DNA of 64,000 bases, from the NCBI RefSeq assembly GCF_022751215.1, contig NZ_JAICDG010000002.1, positions 1,240,001 to 1,304,000 of the forward strand, in the 5' to 3' direction. A model generated the notes under the pieces. That model searched no databases, was not told the DNA's origin, and was given only the letters and a program-made list of their open reading frames with translations. This DNA comes from Actinomadura terrae. GTDB lineage: Bacteria; Actinomycetota; Actinomycetes; Streptosporangiales; Streptosporangiaceae. This document shows positions 18,001-25,733 of this stretch, in pieces (positions within the stretch are counted from its first letter, which is position 1; every line of letters starts with the position of its first letter). The position numbers and the translations under genes were made by a program.

Positions 18001-18878
18001 CACGGGTCCCGGCGCACGGCGGCGAGCAGTGCGAGCGCCAGCAGGCCGCCCGCGACGAGGAGCGCGTAGACCACCGCTCCGGCCGACCCGTACGGCACCC
18101 GGGACCCCGCGTCCGGGTTCGTGAGCGCGCCGACGGCGGTGAAGGGCGACCAGCCCGCGAGGAAGCCGCCGACGCGCGGCACGAGGCCGAGGCCGCTCTC
18201 GCCCACCATCGCCCAGATCAGCAGTGCGCTGGTCGCGCCGGCTCCGTTGCGGACGAGGGTGCCGACGCTGACCCCGACCACGGCCGCGAAGGACCAGGTC
18301 ACGCCCGTTCCGAGGAGCACCACCCACTCACCGGCCGTGTCCGGGCGCGGGACGGGCGGCGCCGCCGTCAGGGCGGTGACGCCGAAGCTCGCGAGAGCCA
18401 GGCAGACCGCCAGGACGCCGCCGGTCGCCGCCAGCAGCAGGGCCTTGGCGGCGATGAACGGCCGGCGCACCGGGATCGCCTGGTAGGCGAGGCGGACCGT
18501 CCGGTACTTGTACTCGCCGGTGACCGACAGGGCCGCGACCACGAGGATGACCATCTCGCCGATGGACAGGCCCGCCACGGAGTCGGCGACGGTGACCGGC
18601 TTCCCCTCCGACTCCGGGACGCGGGCGGCCAGCAACGCCGACCCCAGCGCCAGGGCCACCGCCACGCCGAGACAGCACCAGGTCGACCGGCTCGCCGCCA
18701 GCCGGATCCGCTCGGCGTCGATCGCGCCCCGGAACGCACCCCCGGACGCGCCCCCGAAAGCGCCCCGAAACACGCCGCCTGACACCGCGCCCCTCGCATG
18801 CTTGGACATCCGCCCCATTCCCCGCTCCGTCGCCATCGCCGGACCCTCCGTCTCCCGATGCCCCCGCGCCGCCGTCAT
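18000..18878 (-). CDS. ABC-2 type transporter permease
   Basis: This 292-residue membrane protein has about six hydrophobic segments (for example WCCLGVAVALALGSALLAA and MVILVVAALSVTGEYKYRT). The GEYKYRT motif is typical of ABC-2 permeases such as those of lantibiotic immunity and drug exporters. Its ATG overlaps the stop of the ATPase gene (ATGA), so the two form one exporter. The N-terminal 55 residues are Gly/Ala-rich (GGVFRGAFGGASGGAFRGA) and look repetitive; a later internal start is possible. The substrate is unknown. The nearby secreted cationic protein is a candidate substrate or the thing it protects against. Confidence 0.88.
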   Translation of the reverse strand: MTAARGHRETEGPAMATERGMGRMSKHARGAVSGGVFRGAFGGASGGAFRGAIDAERIRLAASRSTWCCLGVAVALALGSALLAARVPESEGKPVTVADSVAGLSIGEMVILVVAALSVTGEYKYRTVRLAYQAIPVRRPFIAAKALLLAATGGVLAVCLALASFGVTALTAAPPVPRPDTAGEWVVLLGTGVTWSFAAVVGVSVGTLVRNGAGATSALLIWAMVGESGLGLVPRVGGFLAGWSPFTAVGALTNPDAGSRVPYGSAGAVVYALLVAGGLLALALLAAVRRDP

Positions 18879-19807
18879 GCGGCACCCCCTTGAGGGACGG
18901 CCCCCGCCGAGGAGCGGTACTCGACCGCCTCGCGGGTCCGCTCCATGAACGCCTCCTCCAGCGAGCCGTGGTCCGTGCGCAGCTCGCTCAGGACGAAGCC
19001 GTGTTCCAGCGCGATCTCACCGATCCGCGTGGAGGACACGCCCGCGATGTTCAGCGTTCCGTCCGGGGCGCCGCGCACATCCAGACCGAGCCTCCTGAGC
19101 AGGCCCTCGAACCGCCCGGCCTCCAGGGCGCGGACGACCACGCTGGGACGCACCGCCTCCTCGATGAACTCCCGTACGCCGCCTTGGGCGATGAGCCTCC
19201 CCTCGCCGATGACCACGAGCTCGTCGGCGGTGAGCGTCATCTCCGCCAGCAGATGGCTGGAGACGAGCACCGTGCGTCCCTCGGCCGCGCTCTCCCGCAG
19301 GAACCGCCGCACCCAGTGGATCCCCTCCGGATCGAGCCCGTTCATCGGTTCGTCCAGCAGGAGCACGTGCGGCCGGCCGAGCAGGGCGGTGGCGATCCCG
19401 AGGCGCTGCCGCATGCCGAGCGAGAAGTCGCCCACCCGCTTGCGGGCCACCGGCGCGAGGCCGACGGCTTCGAGGACCTCGTCGGCGCGTTCCGGCGGTG
19501 TGCGGGTGAGGCTCGCCATCCAGCGCAGATGCGTTCGCGCCGTGAAGGTGGGGCGTACCCACCCCGCGTCGAGCAGCGTGCCGACGACCGAGGAGGGATG
19601 GGGGAGCTCGTCATATCGCGCCCCTTCGATGAGCACCCGCCCCGCGTCCGGCCGGTCCAACCCGACGATCATGCGCATTGTGGTGGACTTGCCCGCCCCG
19701 TTCGGCCCGAGGAAGCCGGTCACCGTCCCGGGTCGCACGGTGAACGAGAGGCGGTCGACGACCGTCCGCCGCCCGTAGCGCTTGGTCAGGCCATCTACGA
19801 CGATCAA
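18875..19807 (-). CDS. ABC transporter ATP-binding protein
   Basis: This 310-residue ATPase has Walker A (GPNGAGKSTT), the signature FSLGMRQRL, Walker B (VLLLDEPMNGLD) and an H-loop (VLVSSHL), with an extra C-terminal domain of about 90 residues. The TTG start at 19807 is preferred because CGGAG lies 6 nt upstream and the protein then begins at IVVDGLTKRYG; a longer frame to 19939 adds non-homologous sequence. The family (NatA/BcrA-like) powers export or immunity. It is coupled to the permease gene and lies downstream of the frameshifted secreted-protein gene on the same strand. Confidence 0.92.
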   Translation of the reverse strand: MIVVDGLTKRYGRRTVVDRLSFTVRPGTVTGFLGPNGAGKSTTMRMIVGLDRPDAGRVLIEGARYDELPHPSSVVGTLLDAGWVRPTFTARTHLRWMASLTRTPPERADEVLEAVGLAPVARKRVGDFSLGMRQRLGIATALLGRPHVLLLDEPMNGLDPEGIHWVRRFLRESAAEGRTVLVSSHLLAEMTLTADELVVIGEGRLIAQGGVREFIEEAVRPSVVVRALEAGRFEGLLRRLGLDVRGAPDGTLNIAGVSSTRIGEIALEHGFVLSELRTDHGSLEEAFMERTREAVEYRSSAGAVPQGGAA

Positions 19808-19896
19808 CGCTGTCTCCGTCCGTCCGTGCCGTCGTGCGTTTCTGTGGCCAACAACCTCATGCCCCCGATATCGCTTGTCTTTTCCGTCGGCCGGAC

Positions 19897-19933
19897 GGCT
19901 GGGAGCCGAATGCCTTGATCTCGGCTCCCAGCC
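19897..19933 (-). terminator. Perfect 13-bp hairpin between the secreted-protein gene and the ABC ATPase
   Basis: GGCTGGGAGCCGA (19897-19909) and TCGGCTCCCAGCC (19921-19933) pair perfectly around an 11-nt loop. No T run follows on the minus strand. It probably terminates or attenuates the upstream transcript. Confidence 0.6.
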
Positions 19934-19976
19934 GCCCATTGGCTCACTTGCTCATCGGCTCATTCGGCCATCGGCG

Positions 19977-20424
19977 CTAGTGGCGCAGGAAGTTGTAGAG
20001 CTCCCATTTGAGGGTTTCCCAGCCGGCCGCCTTGAGCGCCCACCGCAAGAGCCGCGGCAGCTTGTCGAACCACTTCTGGAATGCCTTCCAGCCCTGCTTG
20101 GCCGCCTTGATGGCGCCCTTGAGCTTGCCCGCCTTCTTGAGGATGTTGATAAGGACGCTCAGCTTGCCCTTTGCTGGCGGCCTCCTGCTGGAGCTGCTGG
20201 ATCTCCTGGGAGGAGAAGCCGACCTGCTGGAGGGCCGCGATTTCGGCCGCGCTGAACGACCCGGCGCCGGTCTGCGGAGCCGCGGCGGCGGGCGCCGCGG
20301 CGGCGGGCGCGGCGGTTCTGCCCGCCTCCACCGTGGCGGCCGTGGCGGGGCCCGCGACACCGAGCCCCAGCACGGCCGCCATGGCGACGCCCGCGGTGCG
20401 CGCGGCGATACGCTGTTTACCCAT
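19977..20424 (-). pseudogene. Secreted protein with cationic amphipathic C-terminus, frame broken once
   Basis: The ATG at 20424 follows AGGAAG. The first frame encodes a Sec signal peptide (MGKQRIAARTAGVAMAAVLG, then GPATAATVEAG), an Ala/Pro linker and a helical segment (SFSAAEIAALQQVGFSSQEI). At the run AAAGGG (20172-20167, minus strand) the frame loses coding character, while the +1 frame becomes strongly coding to a stop at 19977: a roughly 60-residue Lys/Trp-rich amphipathic helix (KKAGKLKGAIKAAKQGWKAF, then WALKAAGWETLKWELYNFLRH). One fewer A in the run would join both parts into a protein of about 148 residues. It may be a sequencing error, a true mutation or a programmed +1 frameshift. 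The C-terminus looks like a membrane-active peptide; that function is inference. Confidence 0.6.
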
Positions 20425-20618
20425 AGGAGACTTCCTCCTCGATCTGGCGGAGCCGGTCCGCCGCGGGCCGCTCTGGCCCGTGGAGACAGAGCAGCAGCCC
20501 GGCGTCTCCGTCATGCCTCCCGGAAGTCGCCTCGGCGACTCGCCGTTGTCTCCTCGCGAGAATGATCGGGGATTTCCCGCAGGTCAGCGGCGAACCAAGA
20601 AAACTGCGAGGAACGCGG

Positions 20619-20930
20619 TCAGAAGAGTTCGTCCCTGGCGTGGGTGATGGCCACCATGAACAGGGCCCCGACGGCCACGGTGATCAGCGTTTCGTACGCG
20701 CGCCGGCGAACGGCCCGCACGATCACCACCGCGCCGACGACCGCACCGAGTATCCCGAGCACGAGAGCCGCCCAGCCCCAGACGCCGTCCTCGCTGACGG
20801 CCCGGGCTCCTCTCGCCGCGAGGAAGAGAATGGCCGGCGGAAGCCACTCGGCGTCGAATTCGTGCTCCGGTTCCGCGTCCTCCCGGTCCTGATCATTATG
20901 GTGTTCCCTTTCCTCGCCGGTCCCCGACAT
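20619..20930 (-). CDS. Small two-helix membrane protein
   Basis: The preferred ATG at 20930 follows GGGGGA and gives 103 residues; an ATG at 20948 lacks a Shine-Dalgarno. The first 35 residues are very acidic and His-rich (EEREHHNDQDREDAEPEHE). Two hydrophobic helices follow (about 52-72, WGWAALVLGILGAVVGAVV, and about 80-97), separated by a basic turn (RAVRRRAYE). It has no recognised family. Its place upstream of the secreted cationic protein, on the same strand, would suit an accessory or immunity role, but that is speculative. Confidence 0.6.
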   Translation of the reverse strand: MSGTGEEREHHNDQDREDAEPEHEFDAEWLPPAILFLAARGARAVSEDGVWGWAALVLGILGAVVGAVVIVRAVRRRAYETLITVAVGALFMVAITHARDELF

Positions 20931-21057
20931 CGTTTCCCCCTGCGCCATGAGTCAAGGGAACCGTGGGGAGTGCCGCCCGCGCTTCCTGCGGGAGAACGGA
21001 GCGCGCTCGATCGTCCGGCAGGGAGCGGGTCAACCCTGGGATGGAGGCCGGAGGCGG

Positions 21058-21729
21058 TCAGGACCGCTGGCCCCCGGGCCGGACGAGCCCGGTGTCGTAG
21101 GCGAAGATCGTGGCCTGGACCCGGTCGCGCAGGTCGAGTTTTCCGAGGATCGCGTTGACATGGGTCTTGACCGTGGCGGTACCGATGTCGAGCGCCGCGC
21201 CGACCTCGGTGTTGCTGAGCCCCCGGGCCACGTGGACCAGGACGTCCCGCTCGCGGCGGGTGAGGAGTTCCAGCCGCTCGTCCGCGGCCGCCGGTGGGAG
21301 GACCTCCCCGGTGGCGAACGCGTCGATGAGGCGGCGCGTCACGGTGGGGGCGAGCAGCGCCTCCCCTCCGGCGACGGTCCGGATGGCGTCGACGAGCTCC
21401 TGCGGGTGGCAGTCCTTGAGCAGGAACCCGGACGCTCCGGCGCGCAGCGCGCCGTAGACGTACTCGTCGCGGTGGAAGGTGGTGAGCACCAGCACCCGCG
21501 CGGGGGAGCGGCGGGCGGCCAGTTCCGCGGACGCCGTCAGGCCGTCCATGCCGCTCATGCGGATGTCCATCAGCACGACGTCGGGCCGTGCCTCGGGCAC
21601 CATGCGCAGGGCCTCGGCGCCGTCCCCGGCCTGGCCGACGACCGTCATGTCCGGCTCGCCGTCGACGATCGCGGTGAAGCCCGCGCGGACGATGACCTGG
21701 TCGTCCACCACCAGGACCCGGATGCTCAC
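21058..21729 (-). CDS. NarL/FixJ-family response regulator
   Basis: This 223-residue regulator has a receiver with D9, D10 and phospho-acceptor D55 (VVLMDIRMSG), K105 (LLKD) and a C-terminal LuxR helix-turn-helix (LTRRERDVLVHVARGLSNTE). The GTG at 21729 overlaps the kinase stop (GTGA), so it is translated coupled to that kinase. It probably controls genes of the surrounding accessory block, such as the ABC exporter and the secreted proteins; this is inferred from position only. Confidence 0.94.
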   Translation of the reverse strand: MSIRVLVVDDQVIVRAGFTAIVDGEPDMTVVGQAGDGAEALRMVPEARPDVVLMDIRMSGMDGLTASAELAARRSPARVLVLTTFHRDEYVYGALRAGASGFLLKDCHPQELVDAIRTVAGGEALLAPTVTRRLIDAFATGEVLPPAAADERLELLTRRERDVLVHVARGLSNTEVGAALDIGTATVKTHVNAILGKLDLRDRVQATIFAYDTGLVRPGGQRS

Positions 21730-23663
21730 GCCTTCTCCTCCAACGACTCCAGCAGCCCGCGCATGTCGGTGAGCGCGGCCCGCGCCTGCCCTGCGACCAC
21801 GTCGAGGGCCGCCCGCGCCTCGCCGTCGCCGCCCGCGAGGCCCGCCTCGGCGGCCCGCGTCAACCGTGCCGTGCGCTCCAGGACGGTACCGCTCAACCCC
21901 GCCGCGACGCGGGTCCGCTCGGCGTGGACGGCCTCGCCCGTGCGCGCGGACGCGGCGTCCAGGGCCGTGCTCTCCCACCGGCGGCTCCGCCTCGCGACCG
22001 CCGCGCCCCAGGCCCACACGGCGGCCATGAAGGGGACGGTGACCAGGCAGGCGGCGGCGAGGCCGAACAGGAGCGGGAGGGGCGCCGCGCCGTCCGCGGC
22101 GACCTCCGGGTCGACGGCCAGTGCGGTGCCGAGGCCGAGGCCCCAGGGGAGGGTGGCGAGGGGTGCCGCGTGCCAGGTCCGCCGGACGTCCCGCCCGTAG
22201 CAGGCCACCGAGTAGACCATGACCAGCTGCGCCGGGCAGCCGAGCAGGAACAGCGCGAGCGGATCCACGTGCTCCAGCGCGCTCGTGACGGCCAGGACCG
22301 CGTCCACGGCGGTGAGCACCCCCAGCGCGGCGTACGGGGCGCGGCGCCGCCACCACAGCGGGACGCCGCGGACGGCGAGCGCCGCCGCCACCAGCACGAG
22401 GCCCGCGCCCGACCATCCCGAGGCGAGCGGTTCCGGGGGGACGAGGCCGAGGGCGGGCAGGGCCGCGCAGAAGGCGATCGTCACCGCGTCCAGGATCTCC
22501 GGCCAGCCCGCGCCGTGTTCGGACGGCGTCGTCGTCGGCAGGCGGGCGGTCACCGCCCAGCCGCCCGCCGGTGTCGGCCCGGCGTCCAGCGCGCCGCCGA
22601 TCCGGGACGCCCGCTCCCGCATGCCGGGGATGCCGCGTCCGGTGCCGAACGCCGGGACGGCGTGGGAGTACGCGGGCAGGTCGTTCTCGACGGCCATCTC
22701 CACCGCTCCGGCGAGATAGCGGACTCTCACCCGGACCGGGCCGCCGGAGCCGTACCGCATGACGTTCGTGAGGGACTCCTGGACGATCCGGTACGCGGCC
22801 GTGGTCACCTCGGCGGGCAGCTTCCGCGCCCGCCCCTCCACGGCCAGGGACACGGGGACGCCGAGCCGGTGCAGCCCCTGGCACAGCGGCGGGAGCAGCT
22901 CCCTCAGCCCGCCGCCCTCGGCCTGCGGGCTCACGACGTCCACGAGCCGGCTCAGCGACGCCAGCACCTCGCGTCCCGTCTCGGCGGCGACCGCGAGGGC
23001 CCCTCGGACCAGTTCCGGGTCGCCGCCGCGGGCGGCGGCACCGCTGTGGACGACGACGGCGCTGAGGTGGTGCCCCGCGACGTCGTGCAGGTCGCGGGCC
23101 AGCCGTTCGCGTTCGGCGGCGGCGGCCTGCCGGTGCTCCCGGCTGATCCCGGCGAGCCGGCGGCGCCGGACGGCCTCGCGCTGCCGCCGCAGCTGGCCGA
23201 ACGTGATGATGGCCAGGTAGTAGACGGCGTCCAGGACCTCGGTGGTCACCAGGTCGCCCGCCCCCCGGCTCTGGGGCAGGTAGGCGGCGAACGCGACGGT
23301 GAAGGCCAGCAGGCAGCCGGCGACCGCCTGCCGCCCGGGTCGCGCCACCGCCAGCGAGTAGAGCGCGACGCCGTCGGCCATCCCGCCCGCCGGAGCGTCG
23401 GTGCCCCCTGCCGCCACGATGCCGTATGCGCTGAGCAGCACCGCCGTCACCAGGACCGGCCACGGGGCGATCCGCCGCCATAACAGCGTTATGGCCGCTA
23501 GGACGCCCGCGCCGGTGACGGCGGTCCAGCGGGCCCGCCCGAACGGTTCACCGGTGCCCTCGGTGAGGAGCCAGGTGGCGGCGAGCTGGGCGCACACGAG
23601 CAGGAGCGGCACGCCCCAGTCGGCGGCGCGCGGCCAACGCCCGACGTTCCCGTCCGCCCGCAC
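21726..23663 (-). CDS. Sensor histidine kinase with a second, decayed kinase half
   Basis: The GTG start at 23663 gives 645 residues; upstream sequence in frame is not homologous. The first half is a complete kinase: four or five membrane helices (20-155), HisKA_3 with H193 (RLARDLHDVAGHHL) and a HATPase domain (TAAYRIVQESLTNVMRYG; FGTGRGIPGMRERASRIGG). The second half (about 400-645) repeats the plan: a new membrane domain including PLWWRRRAPYAALG, like LLWRRIAPW in the first half, then a coiled DHp-like segment (AERTRVAAGLSGTVLERTAR) in which the His is replaced by Ser, with no second HATPase. The partner regulator is encoded downstream. A paralogue with the same architecture lies at 25734-27710. 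Confidence 0.9.
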   Translation of the reverse strand: MRADGNVGRWPRAADWGVPLLLVCAQLAATWLLTEGTGEPFGRARWTAVTGAGVLAAITLLWRRIAPWPVLVTAVLLSAYGIVAAGGTDAPAGGMADGVALYSLAVARPGRQAVAGCLLAFTVAFAAYLPQSRGAGDLVTTEVLDAVYYLAIITFGQLRRQREAVRRRRLAGISREHRQAAAAERERLARDLHDVAGHHLSAVVVHSGAAARGGDPELVRGALAVAAETGREVLASLSRLVDVVSPQAEGGGLRELLPPLCQGLHRLGVPVSLAVEGRARKLPAEVTTAAYRIVQESLTNVMRYGSGGPVRVRVRYLAGAVEMAVENDLPAYSHAVPAFGTGRGIPGMRERASRIGGALDAGPTPAGGWAVTARLPTTTPSEHGAGWPEILDAVTIAFCAALPALGLVPPEPLASGWSGAGLVLVAAALAVRGVPLWWRRRAPYAALGVLTAVDAVLAVTSALEHVDPLALFLLGCPAQLVMVYSVACYGRDVRRTWHAAPLATLPWGLGLGTALAVDPEVAADGAAPLPLLFGLAAACLVTVPFMAAVWAWGAAVARRSRRWESTALDAASARTGEAVHAERTRVAAGLSGTVLERTARLTRAAEAGLAGGDGEARAALDVVAGQARAALTDMRGLLESLEEKA

Positions 23664-23855
23664 AGGGATGACCTTACGTGAGTTCGGGTCGCGCGGCCGG
23701 TCCGCCGAAATTCCGGACGTGGAACATGGCCCGCATCGGCCGGACCTCGGCGCCGTTGCATGCCCGCGCGGCCGGAACCGGGCGCTGAACAGCGGAACTC
23801 GCCGACTCGCCGGAGCAGCGTGAGCGCGCGTCAAGGCGTCCAATGTGCATGGACG

Positions 23856-24297
23856 ATGAAGGAACCGACGGACGCGGCGGGGGGCGCCGCCGTCCGGCTG
23901 GAACTCCTCCCGTCCTTCCGCTGCCAGGCGGGAGGACGGGAGGTCAGGCTGTCGGAGCGGCTCTGCTCGCTGGTCGTGACGGTGGCGCTGGAACAGTCCT
24001 GGACCGCCCGGCGTTCGGTCCAGGCCGAAATATGGCCCGACGCGGAACCCGGCGTCGCGGCGAAACGGTTGCGGCAGGCGCTGTGGCACGGTCGACGCGC
24101 TGGCGCTCGCCGGAGCGGCGGCGGGGGTCGACGCCTTCGGCGAGGTGCCGCACCGCATCATGGCCTCCGCCTATCTCGGACGCGGGGACCACGCCAGCGC
24201 GTGGCGTGTGTACGCGCGTTATCAGCGGCTTCTCAAGCGCGAACTCGGGCTGGAGCCGAGCACGGAATTCCGTGCTCTGGTGGAGGCCCTCAAATAG
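23856..24297 (+). pseudogene. SARP-family regulator with internal deletion and frameshift
   Basis: The first frame, from the ATG at 23856, encodes the N-terminal winged-helix of a SARP regulator (LSERLCSLVVTVALEQSWTA, then AEIWPDAEPGVAAKRLRQAL). At about 24090 the coding moves to another frame and jumps directly to the end of a BTAD domain (HRIMASAYLGRGDHASAWRV, then ARYQRLLKRELGLEPSTEFR), stopping at 24295-24297. About 100 residues of the usual middle are absent. This looks like deletion plus frame loss, so it is a pseudogene. It resembles the fragment at 17848, so two members of the same subfamily decayed at opposite ends of this block. Confidence 0.7.
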
Positions 24298-24368
24298 GGG
24301 GCCACGTTTCGCCGGGATTCGGACTACTATGAAAATGACCAACCGTCAAGTTCCGAGTCACCTCCCGA

Positions 24369-24896
24369 TTGATCGGAGCGCACGCACCGCTGGGACCCCC
24401 TTTGAACATTCCCCATGGCCGCGATCTCGTCGCCCTCTACGAGCAACATCAGATCATGCTCGTCCGAATGGCCGCCCGGTTCGTCGGGGACGAGGCCACC
24501 GCCGAGGACATCGTGCAGGACGTCTTCCTGCGCATGCACAAGAACGCGCCGAGGCTGCACCGGGAGGGCAGCCTTCTCGCCTACGCGCGCGCGGCGGTGC
24601 GGAACCGCTGCCGAATGGTGCTGCGGCGGCGCCGCGTGGCGTGGCGGCACAGTGAGCCGCACCCGCCGCCCGCCCTGTCGGCGGAGGCGGCGGTCATGGC
24701 CCGGGAGGACCGGCGGGAGGTGGTCGCGGCACTGGCGCGGCTGCCGCGCCGGCAGCGCGAGGCGCTGGTCCTGCGGTACTACTTCGACCTCACCGACGAC
24801 GAGGCGTCGAAGGTCATGGGCATCCGGCTGGGGTCGGTCCGCTCCACGCGGGCGAGGGCGCTCGCCGCGCTGACCCGCGAGTTGAAGGCGCGCTGA
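24369..24896 (+). CDS. ECF-type sigma factor (SigE-like)
   Basis: This 175-residue protein has sigma region 2 (ALYEQHQIMLVRMAARFVGD, then TAEDIVQDVFLRMHK) and region 4 (LARLPRRQREALVLRYYFDL, then DDEASKVMGIRLGSVRSTRA). The annotated start is TTG at 24369; a second TTG at 24402 (MNIPHGRDL) is possible, and neither has a strong Shine-Dalgarno. No anti-sigma gene is adjacent, so control may be transcriptional or by another partner. It follows the SARP relic and converges on the secreted basic protein gene. Confidence 0.9.
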   Translation: MIGAHAPLGPPLNIPHGRDLVALYEQHQIMLVRMAARFVGDEATAEDIVQDVFLRMHKNAPRLHREGSLLAYARAAVRNRCRMVLRRRRVAWRHSEPHPPPALSAEAAVMAREDRREVVAALARLPRRQREALVLRYYFDLTDDEASKVMGIRLGSVRSTRARALAALTRELKAR

Positions 24897-25018
24897 CCGG
24901 CCCCGTCCGGCCGTTCGCCCTTCGGCGGGCGGCCCCGACGAAAACAATTCATTGGGCCCGGCCATCACGGCGGCCGAAATTCGTATGGCGACAAAATTTC
25001 GGGATGCGGACATGGAGA

Positions 25019-25045
25019 GGGCCCCGCCGGGGTGCGGCGGGGCCC
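25019..25045. terminator. Bidirectional hairpin between convergent genes
   Basis: GGGCCCCGCCG (25019-25029) pairs perfectly with CGGCGGGGCCC (25035-25045) around a 5-nt loop. It lies between the sigma-factor gene (ending 24896) and the secreted-protein gene (ending 25076), which converge, so it can serve both. Confidence 0.65.
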
Positions 25046-25075
25046 CTGTGACTCAATGCGGGGTGTGGCGCGGGA

Positions 25076-25525
25076 TCAGAAGAGCTTCTTGCCCTTGCCG
25101 TAGTAGTACTTTCCGGTCTTCTTGTTACGGCCGCACTCCTGGACGTACAGGTGGCTGCCGTAGGAGGAGCTGGCCGCGATCGAGACGGTGGCCCGGCCGT
25201 CGTAGTTGTACTGCGTGCCGTTCTGGCTCACGCCGACGATCTTGTGGCGGGACCAGTAGCTCCGGCTGCCCTCGGTGAACAGGAAGCGGACGCAGGCCGT
25301 CCAGCCGTTCTTCTTGTCGTCGGCCAGGTAGCCCTTCACGTAGGTGTTGCCACCGGAGCGGCTGTAGGTGCCCCACGCGCGGATGCTGCCGTAGGAGTTG
25401 TACGGCACCCACTTGTGGGCGGCGGCCGCCTTGGTGGTGACGGTCGCGTTGGCGGGGGTGCTGACGACGGCCATGCCGGTCATCAGGGTTCCGGCAGCCA
25501 GCGCCACGGCTGCGATTCGCCGCAT
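25076..25525 (-). CDS. Small secreted basic, Tyr/Ser-rich protein
   Basis: The ATG at 25525 follows GGAGGG with ideal spacing; an in-frame ATG 12 nt upstream overlaps that site. The 149-residue product has a Sec signal peptide (MRRIAAVALAAGTLMTGMAV, cleavage near PANA-T) and a mature part of about 120 residues. That part is rich in Tyr, Ser, Gly and Lys, with two cysteines (TACVRF and VQECGR) that could form a disulfide. The C-terminus is strongly basic (RNKKTGKYYYGKGKKLF). I recognise no family with confidence; small beta-sandwich exoproteins of actinomycetes look similar. Function is unknown. Confidence 0.82.
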   Translation of the reverse strand: MRRIAAVALAAGTLMTGMAVVSTPANATVTTKAAAAHKWVPYNSYGSIRAWGTYSRSGGNTYVKGYLADDKKNGWTACVRFLFTEGSRSYWSRHKIVGVSQNGTQYNYDGRATVSIAASSSYGSHLYVQECGRNKKTGKYYYGKGKKLF

Positions 25526-25733
25526 TGGTCCCTCCATATTCTGATTTCTCGGGTTTAGCGCGGAAACCTAGCAGCACCAGCAAGATCATTTTTATCGGGA
25601 GCTTAGGCCGGGGCGGGTTGGCCGAAACCGGCGATCCGGCGAACCGCTACGCCCTGGGGGCCGTCCAACGGTCCTGGAGGGGGTCCGCGCGGGCGGCGCC
25701 GGGGCCCGCGCTATGACGAGAATCACATGGATG

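Noticed and set aside
23664-24161. N-terminal extension of the 21726-23663 kinase
   Set aside because: Extra residues are low-complexity, antisense to the SARP relic, and absent from the paralogous kinase.
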